A stretch of DNA of 64,000 nucleotides from contig NC_081851.1 in the NCBI RefSeq assembly GCF_963259705.1, positions 10,762,145 to 10,826,144 on the forward strand, written 5' to 3'. Position 1 is the stretch's first letter. Every line of letters begins with the position of its first letter. Under the pieces are notes generated by a model, which saw only the letters and a list, made by a program, of their open reading frames with translations, made no database searches and was not told the origin of the DNA. A program made the position numbers and the translations under genes. Below are positions 10,166 through 21,720 of this stretch, one piece after another. The DNA is from Myotis daubentonii (lineage: Eukaryota > Chordata > Mammalia > Chiroptera > Vespertilionidae).

Positions 10166-12104
10166 CGGGCCTTCGCACCAGCTTTCTGTCCCCTTCCCAC
10201 ATGAAATGCCACCTTCCAGCCCATCTCAAATGAGCTTTTCCCCACCTCCATCCCAACCAGGCTGGCATCTCAGACCACTGAGCATTCGTGGTATTAATTC
10301 TTTGTGACGTTCCTCCTCTTGAGGCTTACGTGACCATTGTCAGGCCAGGCGGCCTCGTCGCACCATGACTCTGTGTGTTTGGGAAGGACCTCAGTCATCT
10401 CGCCTGACTCCCGATGACAAGGGACCAAGACTCAGGCCGTGTTGGGTCCTGGGCCTCTGGGTCACGGTTTGGTATCCTGTTATCCCTTTTCCAAATGACA
10501 AAGGCTGGAAGTGATGCCAGTTCAAATTCTAACCTCCTCTCTTTACACCTCCCTATATTGTCTATGAAAACTCCGGTTTACTTGGATTTCAGACCCTAAT
10601 GCGAATACACAGAATGCACTCTGAAGATAAACTGCTCCTTTGCCTCTGGGAGATGAAGTAGCGTGGCAACTTCCCACGCTGGCTTCAGGCTATCGTCTCA
10701 CTCATTCTACCAATGAAATAGGGGCTCCATCATCCTTTTCACATTCCTTCTCCCCAGTTTGTATCCTTTAACCTTGCTTCGACCTTGTGCTAGTCCCAGA
10801 TACTGCAATTACTAGTACAATGAACCAGGACTGGGTGTGAGCGACGGCACTGCTCCCCCGCGAGGCTCTCCCCGCCTTGCTCGTTTGCACGTATATTCCT
10901 GCCCCACGGAATCTAGGACACCAGTGGTTGCAAGAGGCACCATTGTTTCCTGTACCACTAAGAACGGACACGCCCATGATAAACAAACTGTGGCAAGCTG
11001 CTGATTGTACAATGCCGTTGACTGTGCCGCCTTAGTTGTGTGCCCTGGAACCTATGGAACGGGACGTTCCCCAATATCATCGCTTCCTCCCTGTGAGCCG
11101 CACAGTCATCGCTTTTCCACCCCCTGTCATTGTCGAGCGGACGCTCCATGCCAGATCAGTGATCCTTCCTGTGGCGAGTCACTTTCTTCCTTCTCTTATA
11201 ACCACCATATCTTAGTAGGTCACTTCCATTCTTGAAGAGGGGAGGTGTTTTATTGGCACAAGGAGCTTTGATCATGTGGAGTCAAGGAACTAGAAGACTT
11301 TGCTTTGAAATAGTCAAGTCCCCAGGCATCCTCTATCCGCCGTTCCGGAGCCTTCTCTGAAACACCCAATTACTGCAATGACAGTAGTGAAGTTTTTTAC
11401 TTTGATAGAAAAGTTCATTACCTTCGACCATTTTGATATACTACATTGTGTCTCAGTTGAAACAGAGTAATAAATAATATTGCATACATTCTCATATTAC
11501 CCACAAGCTGAAATCATTTTTTAGATTCAATTGTGTTCATCTAAGCTTTTTTTACTGTGCAAAATAGAATCAAAAATCTATTTTTTTCAATGCCTGCAAT
11601 TTTTTTCTTATAAGATTTCCCACCACTTCTAAAATACTCAGAGATATGAAGAAAATACTGAGGACATAGGAATATGTTTCTGTGATTCAACGTGGAGGCA
11701 GGGGCCATGCCCTAAAAATAGAACTCGGTACCTATTCTCAGCACGTGATCTATTAGATGCCGAACAGGCTCAGTGCCAAGACCATCACTTGGCAGCAAAT
11801 TTAGAGTTCTCTTTCCTAACTTAGGTCAAGTTCTCTTTTGAAGTTTAAAATAAACTGTTTAATGTGGTTCCTACAATCCTAATTTCTGGTGGAGGAAAAG
11901 CCTGAGAACTTGAAGATAAAGGTTTTCTTTGCTTACAGGATATAGCAGAGACCATTCTGGGCTCTTCCAACGACGAGAGGGCACCGCCCTGCGAGCTGCC
12001 CTCACAGCCTCCTTTCCTGACCTCTGAGTGGCAACAATAGCGCCCTGTGACGACTGCTATGAGCATGAAATAAGCCAGGGAAGTAGCAACAGCTGTCAGC
12101 GTTT
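10166..12104. other. Unassigned sequence, AT-rich right half
   Basis: No repeat confidently recognised, and no exon with splice support. Confidence 0.4.
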
Positions 12105-12320
12105 TCAGTGCACCCAACTTTTGACCCAGTAAGTCCATTTGCAGGAATTTATATTCCAGATATCTTGACACAATTGCACAAATATGCGGGTGTATACAAC
12201 CTACTGCTATGGAACTAGTTGATGTACTTGTGTCTGTGAAAAAACACTAGAAAGAAAATTTAAAAGCCAACTATAATGTGGTGAAAAGGATCAATATTCT
12301 TAATATATGAATGCTCTTAA
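12105..12320 (+). repeat. L1M 3' fragment
   Basis: The phrase cttttgacccagtaagtccatttgcaggaatttat, then cacaattgcacaaatat, matches the L1M segment TTGACCCAGCAATTCCACTTCTAGGAATTTAT ... GTGCAAA near the end of ORF2 and the 3' UTR. Confidence 0.7.
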
Positions 12321-12439
12321 ATTTCAATCAAGAAAAGAATAGCATAAAATAAAAAGGGGGAAAGAATATAAGTACTCAATAAACTAAAGAAGAAAATTAG
12401 ATATTTGTTAAACATGTTTACATTCACCAGAAATAAAAC

Positions 12440-12615
12440 ACACAATATAAAATAAGCATATACCATGTGTCCATTATAAAATTGGCAAGATTTTTAGAGA
12501 GAATAATAGTGTTGGGCACATCATTTCATTGAGAAGTAGATTTCCCATGCCCTGTTTATGGGCATGCAAATTGCAGAGACTTTGGGGGCATACTTTAACA
12601 ATATGAATTACAAAA
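12440..12615 (+). repeat. L1M fragment, left part of a split copy
   Basis: The text aaattggcaagatttttagag ... agtgttgggcacat ... tttgggggcatactttaacaatatgaattacaaaa follows the L1M order (ATTGGCAAAGATTTT, CAGTGTTGGCGAGG, TTTGGAGGGCAATTTGGCAATAT). The next L1 segment resumes at about 13027. Confidence 0.65.
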
Positions 12616-13026
12616 CTAGTAAGCGGACCCCTGTTTAAAATGGAGTCAGAAGGCTAGAACTCTCACACCAGCGCCACTCAACACACCCTACCTTGCCCCT
12701 TCAGCAGGAAGTGGTGCTAGGTGACCACCTCAGCAGAGGAGGAAGAAACATTGTTTCTTGCTCTAACAGCTCGGCCAATGGGAGGCTGCCATCACTCAGC
12801 CAATGAAAAGCCACTATACTTCCGATTTTCAGTTTCCTCCAGTGGATTTACTGGTTACAACAGCTGCTCCGGAGTCTGTAAAAGAGAGTTCCTTTCCTGT
12901 TCCTGTGGACCTGCAGTGTCTCACTATTAGTCCCAGATTGCAAATTGTTGTTGTTCCCGAAAAAACTCATTTTGCTGGACAAATATCTGACTATTGGTTA
13001 AGGCCAACAGTATCAGTTATCTTAAC
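12616..13026. mobile_element. Unclassified LTR-like insertion splitting an L1M
   Basis: About 410 bp interrupts an L1M copy whose halves are collinear on each side. It contains two CCAAT motifs about 28 bp apart (ggccaatggg, agccaatgaa) and no SINE tail, which suggests an LTR, but I cannot assign a family and no clear target duplication is visible. A chance open frame runs through it on the plus strand. Confidence 0.4.
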
Positions 13027-13160
13027 CTTTGAATTCCCTGGGACAAAACAGTTCCTCTTCTAGAAATTTATAAGTAAATATAAATGTAAATGTATATACT
13101 CAGAAATGAATGTGCTTTCAAAGTGTTGATAATAAGAGGGAAAAGGGGAAACAATTTTAA
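13027..13160 (+). repeat. L1M fragment, right part of the split copy
   Basis: The stretch cctttgaattccctgggacaa ... cctcttctagaaatttata ... cagaaatgaatgtgc matches CCCTTTGACCCAGCAATTCC ... CTTCTAGGAATTTATC ... CAGAAATGTGC of L1M, continuing from 12615. Confidence 0.65.
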
Positions 13161-13349
13161 ACTTACAACAATAAGCTTAGTAAATTTTATAGAAACTATT
13201 CATGAAATAATTTTTTTCTGCCTTTCTTATTTGCCTTGTTACATTTAAAAACAAACTCTGAAGCCTCCGTTATGCTGACCAATATCCTTTTTAGTAGCTC
13301 AGATATTAAAAATTGATCAGAGATGATCAAGGGAAACAAGATCAGTGGG
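13161..13349. other. Short AT-rich spacer, unassigned
   Basis: Nothing recognised. Confidence 0.4.
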
Positions 13350-13515
13350 GTCGTTTTTCAAAGGATCTGGTTTCAAATTGTACTTCTCTCACTTACTAGC
13401 TGGGGATCTTATTTAGATTGTTTTAAAAACTGGTCTGGGCCTTAATTTACACAGCTGGGGAATAAAGGTAACAACAATACAGGAAAGTTGTGAGGAACTG
13501 CCAGGGCTGACCTGT
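13350..13515 (+). repeat. MIR SINE fragment
   Basis: The order gtttcaaattgtacttct, cacttactagctggggatctt, ggccttaatttacacagctggggaataaaggtaac follows the MIR sense core (GGTTCGAATCC, CACTTACTAGCTGTGTGACCTT, GCCTCAGTTTCCTCATCTGTAAAATGGGGATAA). Confidence 0.7.
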
Positions 13516-14549
13516 AGACCCTGAGCGAGTGATGAATGAGTACTCTGACACATGTTTCTGTGAAAGAGAGGGCTAAGGGGCTGCCTGGCTAGAGAAACCA
13601 AACAGTCCCATTGGCCTGCCTCCTCAGGCTTTTATTATAACATCAGTTTGAACTGAAATTAACTATTAGATGCTATCAGTAGGGTAAGCATCCTTGAGAA
13701 GACACATGCATCTGCAGTGTCCTTTAAGCATGGATGTCTGAAGACTAAGCATAAATATTCCAGTAAACGCCCAGGGGCTCACATGTACACTGGCTTGCTT
13801 TCCCACAAGGAGCAAATGGGAGGGCGGATCTGTCCAGCACCTGGCACCTACATACCATGAATGCTCCCCTCCCTGCATGCACACTTCTGCAGCTCTCTTA
13901 GTGCCCTGTGCCATTCTGTAACCCATTTGTGCCTAGATTTGTGTGAGTGGGGAAGAGCATCAGAGAAAAGGAACGCTGGTGCAGGCAGGGTTATGCAGAG
14001 GGAAGCACGGCTGAGAAACGGAATGATGCTAGTCCCTGCTGTTCCCTGAGAGTGCGCTTGCCTAACGGAGCACAGAGGGGAGGGGGAGCAGGCCCTTCTG
14101 TTACTTTTGCACAATAAACTTGTCAATAAAATTCATTTTATGAATGTCCGCGACTCTCTGTAGATTCAATTCTGACAGAATCTGTGTAAGAACCACGTGG
14201 CCAGAGCTGCCTGGGGAATCAACCATTTCGTTCCCAGGCCTCTGCTCTGCTGTTTCTGCCTCTGTGATGCTGGAGGAAATTCGGGGACTCCTATTTCACA
14301 TGCCTGTGCTGTAAGATGGTTGGTTGCATCTGAACAACACGCTTTCCTCACTTACATTACTTCCTCCTGCTACTGACTTGGGTATGGATGTAACGGGGCG
14401 GGGAGGGGTCCAGGCGGGTGCCAGGCAGCAGAGCAAATGAGCCCTCAGGTTAGAGAGGAACCTAGAAGCCAATGGATCCAGCCTCCATTTCTTCTCAGAA
14501 TTTATATAGTGACAGCTCGTCCCAAACTGAACGCACCTGAACTTCTTTC
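13516..14549. other. Unassigned sequence
   Basis: No repeat or exon recognised. Two AATAAA hexamers at about 14111-14132 are the only transcript-end-like signals, without supporting context. Confidence 0.35.
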
Positions 14550-15010
14550 TGTTTAATTTTTTTATTGTAGTAAATACACATAACATTAGGTTTACCATTT
14601 AACCATTGTAAGTGTACAGTTCAGTGTCATTTGGTACATGTATGTAGTTGTGCAACCATGACGACCTAGAACCTCATCTTCTGCAGCTGCAACTGCACTG
14701 CATACGGGCTCTCCTTCACCCTCCCTGGCCCTGGAACCACAGATTTACTTTCTGTCTCTAAATGTGATGACTCTCGGGACCTCACGGGAGTGGAATCACG
14801 CAGTATTTGTCCTCCTGTGACTGCTCATGTCACTGAGCACAGTGTCTCAAGGGCCAGCCACATGCAGAACCCATCAGGGTTTCTTCCTTTTTGCGGCTGA
14901 ATAATGTCCTATCCTATGTGCACACATTCGCTTAATCATTCATCTCTCAATGGATACTTGGGCTGTCCCTGCTTTTGGCTGCTGTGAATAAGGCTGCTGG
15001 GAACATGGCA
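14550..15010 (-). repeat. L1M 3' UTR fragment
   Basis: The plus strand reads tttttattgtagtaaatacacataaca, taccatttaaccattgtaagtgtacagttcagtg, gtggaatcacgcagtatttgtcct, ggctgaataatgtcctat and ctgctgtgaataaggctgctgggaacatgg. This is the reverse complement of an L1MA/L1MB-type 3' end, continuous for about 460 bp. Confidence 0.88.
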
Positions 15011-15719
15011 CCCGAGTTCTGAATGAAGATAAGTAAGAGTTTGAATAACGTTTTAAAAACTCACTTAAGTGACTTGTATTTAACCAAATGGAACATGGAA
15101 ATGACTGAGCTCATAAGACCTGGGGAGGGACTCAGCCGAATGTCTGAGCTCCTGTTCTGTCAGTGCAGCGGACTCATCACTGGCTGGTCCCAGTTTTCTC
15201 TTGGAAATAATCACAGGAGGGAATTATCCGGGAGAGGCTCCATCACAGGTCTGTCCACAAGGCTCCCACATAGCTTTGTGCAAAACTAGCAAATACCAGA
15301 ATCTGCTGGAGACAAATGGTGGCGACATGGGCACACTGGCCACCCGCAAGAGACCAAGAACTTTCAGGCCAAACTTTCAACAGGGGACATTGATATGCAA
15401 TTCCCAGCGTGTGGTAACTGTGATGCCAGGTCACTTACCTTTGTGGTTTGGGTTGGTTTTTAAAAGGCAAAGTCAATATAAGACTGTCACCTCCCATGTG
15501 GTCTGGTCAAACAGGCCCCGAAGCAAACAGGCCCCGAAGCAAACAGGCAATATTAAAATAAAAAGAAGCCGACGCATCTCAGGAAGCACATTCCTGTTTC
15601 CTGGGGTAAGAATGACTGCTCGGAAGGTTCGTGTTTGGGAAGACGTCACTGTATGTAATCAAGGCTCATGCAGAGACAAGGTCTGTAGCAGGGATCCCAT
15701 TAGTTAGTACTCGGAGCAT
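15011..15719. other. Unassigned sequence
   Basis: A 168-codon plus-strand frame covers 15201-15707. It has no recognisable domain, and a short direct repeat (aggccccgaagcaaac, twice at about 15512-15545) interrupts it. I do not call a gene. Confidence 0.4.
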
Positions 15720-15870
15720 CTGTATCGCCTTTGTATTCTTGCAGCCACTCCGCAGGCAGCTTTCGTCATCCCTACCGTACAGGTGAAGCAATGAAGTTCC
15801 TGAAGGTTATGTAATTTCTCTGAGGCCACACAGCTGGCAATTGGCAGAGCCGTGACTCCGGCCGAAATTG
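15720..15870 (-). repeat. MIR SINE fragment
   Basis: The stretch tacaggtgaagcaatgaagttcctgaaggttatgtaatt ... gaggccacacagctggcaattggcagagccgtgactccggcc is the reverse complement of the MIR core (TTACAGATGAGGAAACTGAG ... GGTCACACAGCTAGTAAGTGGCAGAGCCGGGATTCG). Confidence 0.75.
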
Positions 15871-15964
15871 GTCTCAATTCAAAACCAATTCTTTCCCACC
15901 CTTCACCCAGCTCTACCGGATTTGTAGAAATTAGGAAAAATTGCTGTTCTATGTGATAGAGACC

Positions 15965-16135
15965 GTAGGCTCTCTGAGTGTGGTCTGTGGCCCAGCAGCT
16001 TCAGCGTCACGTGAGAAGTGCCAGAAATAGAACACAAGTTCTCAGGCCACATCAAGTTCTGATTCAGACACTGGGTGGGGGGCACCAAGCACTGTGTGCT
16101 TTAATAAGCCCCCAGGCGATCCCAACGTTCACCGT
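15965..16135 (+). repeat. MER5A-like hAT-Charlie element
   Basis: The order gagtgtggtctgtggcccagcagc, ttctgattcagacactgggtgggggg and tgtgctttaataagcccccaggcgat follows MER5A (AGTGTGGTCCCCGGACCAGCAGC, GAATCAGAAACTCTGGGGGTGGGG, TTTTAACAAGCCCTCCAGGTGAT). Confidence 0.8.
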
Positions 16136-17202
16136 TCAGGAGAGAGAGCCCCTGGACAGACAGCTCCCTCGGAGGGGAGCAGTGGATTGATGGCCTGTCC
16201 TCTCGCTCCATCCAGGAACAGAACCGAGCATGTGAGCGTGGCGAGGGTTGGGAATGGAGAGTGGAGTCAAATTCAGGCCGGACAGTATTTTATCCCAAAG
16301 AGTTTTAGCTCATTTAAGACCGCATGGTGAGTGTAAGAGGGTTCACTCTGATCTACATTTTAATCTCGCCGATGACCCACCACCCCCTGCCACACCCCGC
16401 TGTGCCTACCGCCTGCATCTCTCAGTCCTGCTGCCGTGGCATTTGCTGTGTGGACACGGCCTTCCCGCCTGGGGAATGTCAGTTTCACCAGCAGGTACTC
16501 CCCTGCCACCTCCTGTGCTCACACACACTGGAATTTTTGCTGGAGATTTTGGTCTCTCTGCGCACAGAGTTTGAGGCTGATTCCTAGCAGAGGAGATGAT
16601 ACATGGGAAGTGGCAACACAGCCATTGGGTTTTGCTATTTGCTGACGTTCTTTTGAGCACCAGAAACGGTAAGATGCAGTCCAATTGTCTGAGCAAGATT
16701 CTAAGGCAATTTGCAGTTGTCAGAAGCCAACAATGGCTGTTTCAGTGCCTTAAAGATCTGATGCTGTCCCCACGGGAATACACTGTAATGGCGCCCCCCA
16801 GCCTGAGGAGGTGATGTCACCCTGACACCCTGTGTTGAAAGAGTCGGGGTATGGACTTGCTTCTGTTGACCGAGCCAAAGTGACACCATTTGAAGGCAAT
16901 TGTTTTCTGGAGTCATTGGAGTAGAGCTGGGGCTTCCTGGGGAGGGTGAGAGGAAGCTGGGGGACAGTGACAGCCCTGCTGCAAGTCTAGCATCCAAGAA
17001 TACTGTTTCACTTCATGTCAAGTGCTTGCCAATGTCACGGTGACATAATAATCGCACAGGAAGGCTGAGAATAGCTGTGCGGGAGTCACGGTGACCTGAG
17101 GCTTTGCTAGTCACCAGGACTGGCTCAGCGGGAGCTCCGTGAACTGAGGGTATGGGGCCTGTGAGGGGCGTCCCGCCGGCGCTGCGTAGATGGCACCTGC
17201 AG
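16136..17202. other. Unassigned sequence
   Basis: No repeat recognised. Overlapping short frames on both strands at 16250-17000 have no splice context. Confidence 0.4.
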
Positions 17203-17330
17203 AAGGGTAGTGTGGCACCGCAGTTAGAGGCCGGGACCCCGGTTCAACGCCCGCCTCTCCCAGTTACTGCCTGTGACTTAGGGCGTGTGACCCCCCCCCC
17301 TCCCGGGGGCACGTGTTTCTCACGGAGAGA
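17203..17330 (+). repeat. MIR SINE fragment
   Basis: Sense MIR order: agggtagtgtggcaccgcagttagaggccgggaccccggttcaacgcccgcctctcccagttactgcctgtgacttagg, compared with TAGTGGTTAAGAGC ... GGGTTCGAATCCCGGCTCTGCCACTTACTAGCTGTGTGACCTTGG. Confidence 0.65.
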
Positions 17331-17556
17331 GGATGGCCTCCCAGTCCTGCCTGCAGCGCCGTGTGTCAGTGCTAGCCCCCGGCTGGACTCTGGCTGTCAG
17401 CTATTGCTGTGTAAATATTCCGCTGGAGTATCTGAGAACCAGGCTGAGTGGTAAGGCATCTTTGATATCAACAAAATCTTTACAGGCCACCTCAGCGTGT
17501 GGATTTATTAGATCAATAACACCTCAAACATTACACTATCCCAGCAAAAAGAATAA

Positions 17557-17775
17557 GGGTCCGGCCGGCCTGGCTCAGAGGTTGAGTGTCGACCTATGAA
17601 CCAGGAGATCACGGTTCGATTCCCGGTCAGGGCACATGCCGGGTTGTGGGCTCCATCCTCAGTGTGGGGCATGCAGGAGGCAGCCGATTGATGGTTCTCT
17701 CTCATCATTGATGATTCTGGCTCTCTCTCCTTCTCTCTTCCTCTCTGAAATCTATAAAAGTATATTTTTAAAAAG
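17557..17775 (+). mobile_element. VES SINE
   Basis: tRNA-like head with box A (tggctcagaggttgag) and box B (ggttcgattcc). The body has gtcagggcacatgcc and gcatgcaggaggcagccgattgatg. A tctctc tail ends in aatctataaaag. The flanks aagaataaggg and aagaaggg are a possible degenerate target duplication. Confidence 0.93.
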
Positions 17776-17839
17776 AAGGGAAATAATGTTTATGAAAGCA
17801 GAGCACTGCAGGCACGTGAGTTCCAACTTTCAAAGTCCT

Positions 17840-17965
17840 TACCCACGTGCTAAACTCTAGGACACAGTGTCTATTATCTCTTGTTACACATAAAGCAACA
17901 GAGCCGTCAAATATTAAGAAACTTGTCTGGGTTCAGAGGCAAGAATTTGCGCCAGGACACTGGCT
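17840..17965 (-). repeat. Possible MIR fragment
   Basis: The stretch taaactctaggacacagtg ... aagcaacagagccgtcaaatattaagaaacttgtctgggttcagaggc weakly follows antisense MIR (GAAACTGAGGC ... GTTAAGTAACTTGCCCAAGGTCA). Confidence 0.35.
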
Positions 17966-18949
17966 CTCCCCCTCGATGCCACAGCCCCCTTGCATGAGAC
18001 AGACGAATTTCCTTAAACCGTTTCATACCCACCTACCCGGCCCCAGCCGCTCCCCCCCCAGCTCCCTGATATGTAACCAACCAGAGTTCAGGACGCTTTC
18101 GGCGTGTGCCCAGGAGGTCAGTGGCCTCCTAAGTCTGACCGGGAGCTGAGTTCCTGATCCAAACGTGCCTGCTCAGGCCATCGGACGCTCACAGAAACAC
18201 AGGGCTATGGTTTTGGGGGGAATTGTGAACTAGCTCCTTTCAAAGGCAACGAGAACGTTGTCAGGAGCCCTGGGGGAAGGGTGCGTACTTCTATGGCGAA
18301 GTGTCCTGGCAGCTGCTTGCAAGCAAGAAGCCAGCACCCATGTGGTATTTCTACAAGCAACTTCTAAGAAGTCAATTTTGAAGAAAAACACGGACTTCCA
18401 AAATGTAAAAGTTGCTCAAACAGTATAATGCAACTACAGAATTCCTAAAAAAGAAAAAAAAAGGTTTCTCTAACACAGCTCCTGTCATTTTGGGATATTC
18501 GCCTGCTGGGGTCTTTAGTAATTCAATCAGCAAACAAGAACAGGCCGCAGGGGTAACCAAAGGCACGGGGTGGGGCTGTTAGAGGGAGACAAGAGGGGCC
18601 TGCAGGGGAGGGACCAGGCAGAGGCGGAAGTGGAGCTGAAGGGAGCCCTGGGCTCAGGTCTACTCTGCAGCCTATTTAGGCGCCAGGGTCACAGACACAG
18701 TGCCCAGCGCCTTCAGACTTCTCAGGGCCTTTGAGTCCTGACGGAAAAATATTAGCTCTAAGTAGGGGGAAACTTCAGTGGAAGTGAGTGAGATCATTAG
18801 AACTAGGTAGTCAGCAGCAACTCAACTCAACCCTTCAACAGGCAAATACCCATGTTGACTTCTACCTGCAACGCAGTGTGGCCGTGTCTCCCCTGCTGGG
18901 ACCACGCACGCCCCTCAGGCCCCTGCCTGCTCAGCACCAGTCCTGGGGT
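17966..18949. other. Unassigned sequence
   Basis: No repeat or exon recognised. Confidence 0.4.
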
Positions 18950-19400
18950 GGCCAGGAGACACATCAGAGTCACACGTCCACCACAGCTGCTGGCCATTAG
19001 CCCAGTTGCTCAAGACAAAGCCCTTGGAGCCATCCTTGCTTTTCTCTCCCACCCACAGATATTAGGAAATTCTGCAGCACTGCCCTCATTAGACATTCGG
19101 AATTCGACACTTCTTACCACCCAGGGTGAGCCACTCTCATCTGTCACCTGCAGGACTGCAGGGTCCCTAATCCACCTCCCTGTGTCTACCATTGCCTCCC
19201 CATCCCATTCTCAGCCCAGGAGAGAGACTCCTCTGAAACCCAAGTCAGAGCTCGCCCCTGCCCAGCTCACTGTGGGTCATCCCTGACGAGAATATAAGCT
19301 TTGTTTCGCTCAGTGGAGTAGCCCATGCTTCTGGAATATTCCGGGCTAGTGATTAGCACTCAGTAGCTATTTGCTGAATCAACAGTGAATGAACTAATTT
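18950..19400 (+). repeat. L2 LINE fragment
   Basis: The block ttggagccatccttgcttttctctcccacccacagatattaggaaattctg ... ctcagcccaggagagagactcctctgaaacccaagtcag, followed by tagtgattagcactcagtagctatttgctgaatcaacagtgaatgaa, parallels the L2 3' part. That part ends in a GCACATAGTAGGTGCTCAATAAATGTTTGTTGAATGAATGAA-like terminus. Confidence 0.65.
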
Positions 19401-19509
19401 GGAAGCGGCGTGGAAGGTTTATTGGAGAAGCGCACAGGTAGAGGGAGCCATCTGGAATTCAGGATTGTGCTGAAAAGACAGATCTGGGCTGAGATACAGG
19501 CCCCAATAG

Positions 19510-19707
19510 AACATGTCACAGCAAAAGTAATGTATATCCAGTTTGAATCTTTCTTTTTCCACTTAAAAAACATATCAATCTTCTTGTCATTTGTTGCAGT
19601 TTTCATATCACTTAAAATGATTGCACTAGCCTACTGAGTGGTGACATAGTAACTGTCTCCCTTTTGTTGGGCATCTTGGTTCTAATTTTTCACTATTATT
19701 AATGATA
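19510..19707 (-). repeat. L1M fragment, left of a Helitron insertion
   Basis: The text ttttgttgggcatcttggttctaatttttcactattattaatgat matches antisense L1M (TTGTTGGACATTTAGGTTGTTTCCAATTTTTCACTATTATAAATAATG). It resumes at 19916. Confidence 0.75.
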
Positions 19708-19915
19708 CTAGAGGCCCAGTGCATGGATTCGTGCACGGGGTGGAGGGGGGGGGGAGGAAGGTCTGGCCGGCCCATCCAGATTGGGGTGGGGGGAGTCAAC
19801 CAGGAGTTGGGTCGGCTGGGGGGAGGGGCCTTGGGCGGTGGTGGTCCATCCCTGCCCCCTGGTCAAACTCCCAGTAGAGGGGGCAATTTGCATATTAGCC
19901 TTTTATTAGATAGGA
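19708..19915 (-). mobile_element. HeliBat-type non-autonomous Helitron
   Basis: The minus strand begins TCCTATCTAATAAAAGGC and ends in a hairpin (gtgcacgaatccatgcac) followed by tgggcctctag. Host A and T flank the insertion. At 208 bp it is shorter than the copy at 1561-1921; the interior is a G-rich filler (19739-19850). It sits inside an L1M copy whose sequence continues on both sides, so it is younger than that L1. Confidence 0.92.
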
Positions 19916-20260
19916 TTATATAGGATTGCTATGAATATCTTTATGGATGTAGCATTTGCTGTATTTAGAGTCATTTCATTAGAATAGATTGACAAAGCCT
20001 AGCAAAATACCATTATACAGTTCTCCATACGGGCTGCAGCCAGTTTCATCACCTCAGTGTTGTAAGAATGCACACATTTCACCATTATATTGGCAACATT
20101 GCCAATTAATATGTGAAAATGTTGGCTCGTTACTTTCCATGTGAATTTTGTTGGCTGTATGATTTTTTATGTGCATCCTTTTCTCGCTTATCCACTTGAA
20201 GTGTATGATTTTTGTTTTATCAATTTGTATTAATTCTTTGTCAATCCTCAGGTTAAAAAT
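19916..20260 (-). repeat. L1M fragment, right of the Helitron insertion
   Basis: gctatgaatatctttatggatgtagc ... tagagtcatttcattagaatagattgacaaagc ... tgccaattaatatgtgaaaatg continues the antisense L1M order (GCTATGAACATCTTTGTACATG ... GAGTATTTCCTTAGGATAAATTCCTAG). Confidence 0.7.
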
Positions 20261-21298
20261 GCTATCTTAAGTTGCTATGTAATCTTATTAGGCGTCCACT
20301 GAACACTCTTTCATACATTTAAGAGCTACTCATAGTCTCTCTCCTGTGACCTTCCTGTGTCTTTTGTCTTTGGTCTCCATTTTTAATATTCAGCTACTCA
20401 TTCAATTAGATGATTACTTCCTTATATGATGGCCCATGGCTGTCGAGGGCCTAGGGCAGGGCAGGGCAGGGTCTGCTCCACAGCCCATGGGGCCCCAGGC
20501 TCCTTCCCTCTAGTCGCTCCATCACGCCCCAGGCTGCTGTTCTCACCTCACGGCTACTGCTGGTTCGCCACCAGCAAGTCTGAATTCTGGTTTATGAGGA
20601 GAGGGGGAAAGTGAAGAATGTGTAATTTTCTTTGTACAGGCATTTCCGGGAAGTTGAGACGCTCCTGACCTGCCAGGGGGCTGGGAACACGGCCGGGAAC
20701 AGGGCCGGGAACGGGGCCGGGAACGCGGCTGGCATTGCCGAGCGCTCCGCTGAGCGGGGCTTCTCAGTCCAGAGGAAGGCAGCCTGGATCCACAGGGGAA
20801 GTCCCAGCCTCTGCGACAACAGCTGGTAGAGCCCCCAAATCTGCCAAACACTTACCCAGCACCACGTATTAAACGAGGTGCGACTGTTCCCCTGCTTACG
20901 GATGGCCCTCTCTTGACATAATATTTATTCCAAGAAAAGTGTTGTTTCCTCAGATAGTATCCTCATTACACTGTTGTAATCATTTTTTAAGCTCATCAAT
21001 CAAAGGGATATATTGTTTGTCAGTCTATCAAATTGTGCATAAGCACATTGCCAATGTCACCCAAATGAAAGCACTTAGGTGTTCAAAGAGAGAACCTACC
21101 TCTTTCTGCAGATGCAGCAACAGGAGTAGAGCATTATCTTAACCTCACTGGGTGATAATACAGGCTCAAAAGACATTTTAAGATTCCAAACTTCCTTGCC
21201 AAGAAAAATTAACATTAATAAAATAAATGTAGGACCATTTGGGGTAGGTATTAGATTCTCAAGTCTTGAAAAAAAAACAATAACAACCTAAAAAAAAT
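20261..21298. other. Unassigned sequence
   Basis: Contains the short tandem repeat listed separately; otherwise nothing recognised. Confidence 0.4.
20681..20732 (+). repeat. 12-bp tandem repeat, about 4 units
   Basis: Units ctgggaacacgg, ccgggaacaggg, ccgggaacgggg, ccgggaacgcgg follow one another. Period 12 keeps frame, so a GNXA-like motif appears in the overlapping plus-strand frame (GNTAGNRAGNGAGN). I regard this as a minisatellite, without coding evidence. Confidence 0.85.
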
Positions 21299-21550
21299 TT
21301 GGCCTGGCCAGTGTTGTTCAGTGGTTAGAGAGACAGTCCCCCCCCCCACTCCGAAGGGTCACAGGTTCAATTCCTGGCCGAGGGCATATACCTGGCTGCA
21401 GGTTTGATCCCCGGGCAGGTCGGGGAGTGTACAGGAGTCAGCCAAACCATAAACATTGATGTCTCTCTCTCTCCTCCCTCCCCCGTTCCTCCTCCATTCC
21501 AATCTCTCTTTAAAAAGCAATGGGAAACATCCTCAGGTGAGGATAACAAC
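21299..21550 (+). mobile_element. VES SINE, subfamily with CTCAGGTGAGGA tail
   Basis: Head ggcctggccagtgttgttcagtggtt, box B ggttcaattcc, then gatgtctctctctctcctccc, aatctctctttaaaaagcaatgggaaacatcctcaggtgaggataa. It shares the ctc(a/g)ggtga tail with the copy at 23568-23720. Confidence 0.9.
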
Positions 21551-21720
21551 AGCAGCAACAAAAACTCACCATGCTGGCTCTAACAAAGACTGCCAGGAGC
21601 AGGCGAGATGAATTTGCACAATGTGAGCGAGTAGAGGTCTCCTTTTCCTGTTCGCTACACCCACTGAATGCAAAGGGTTGTTAGGATTTGAAGTTTCTGT
21701 AGCAACGGTTTAAGGGAGAT

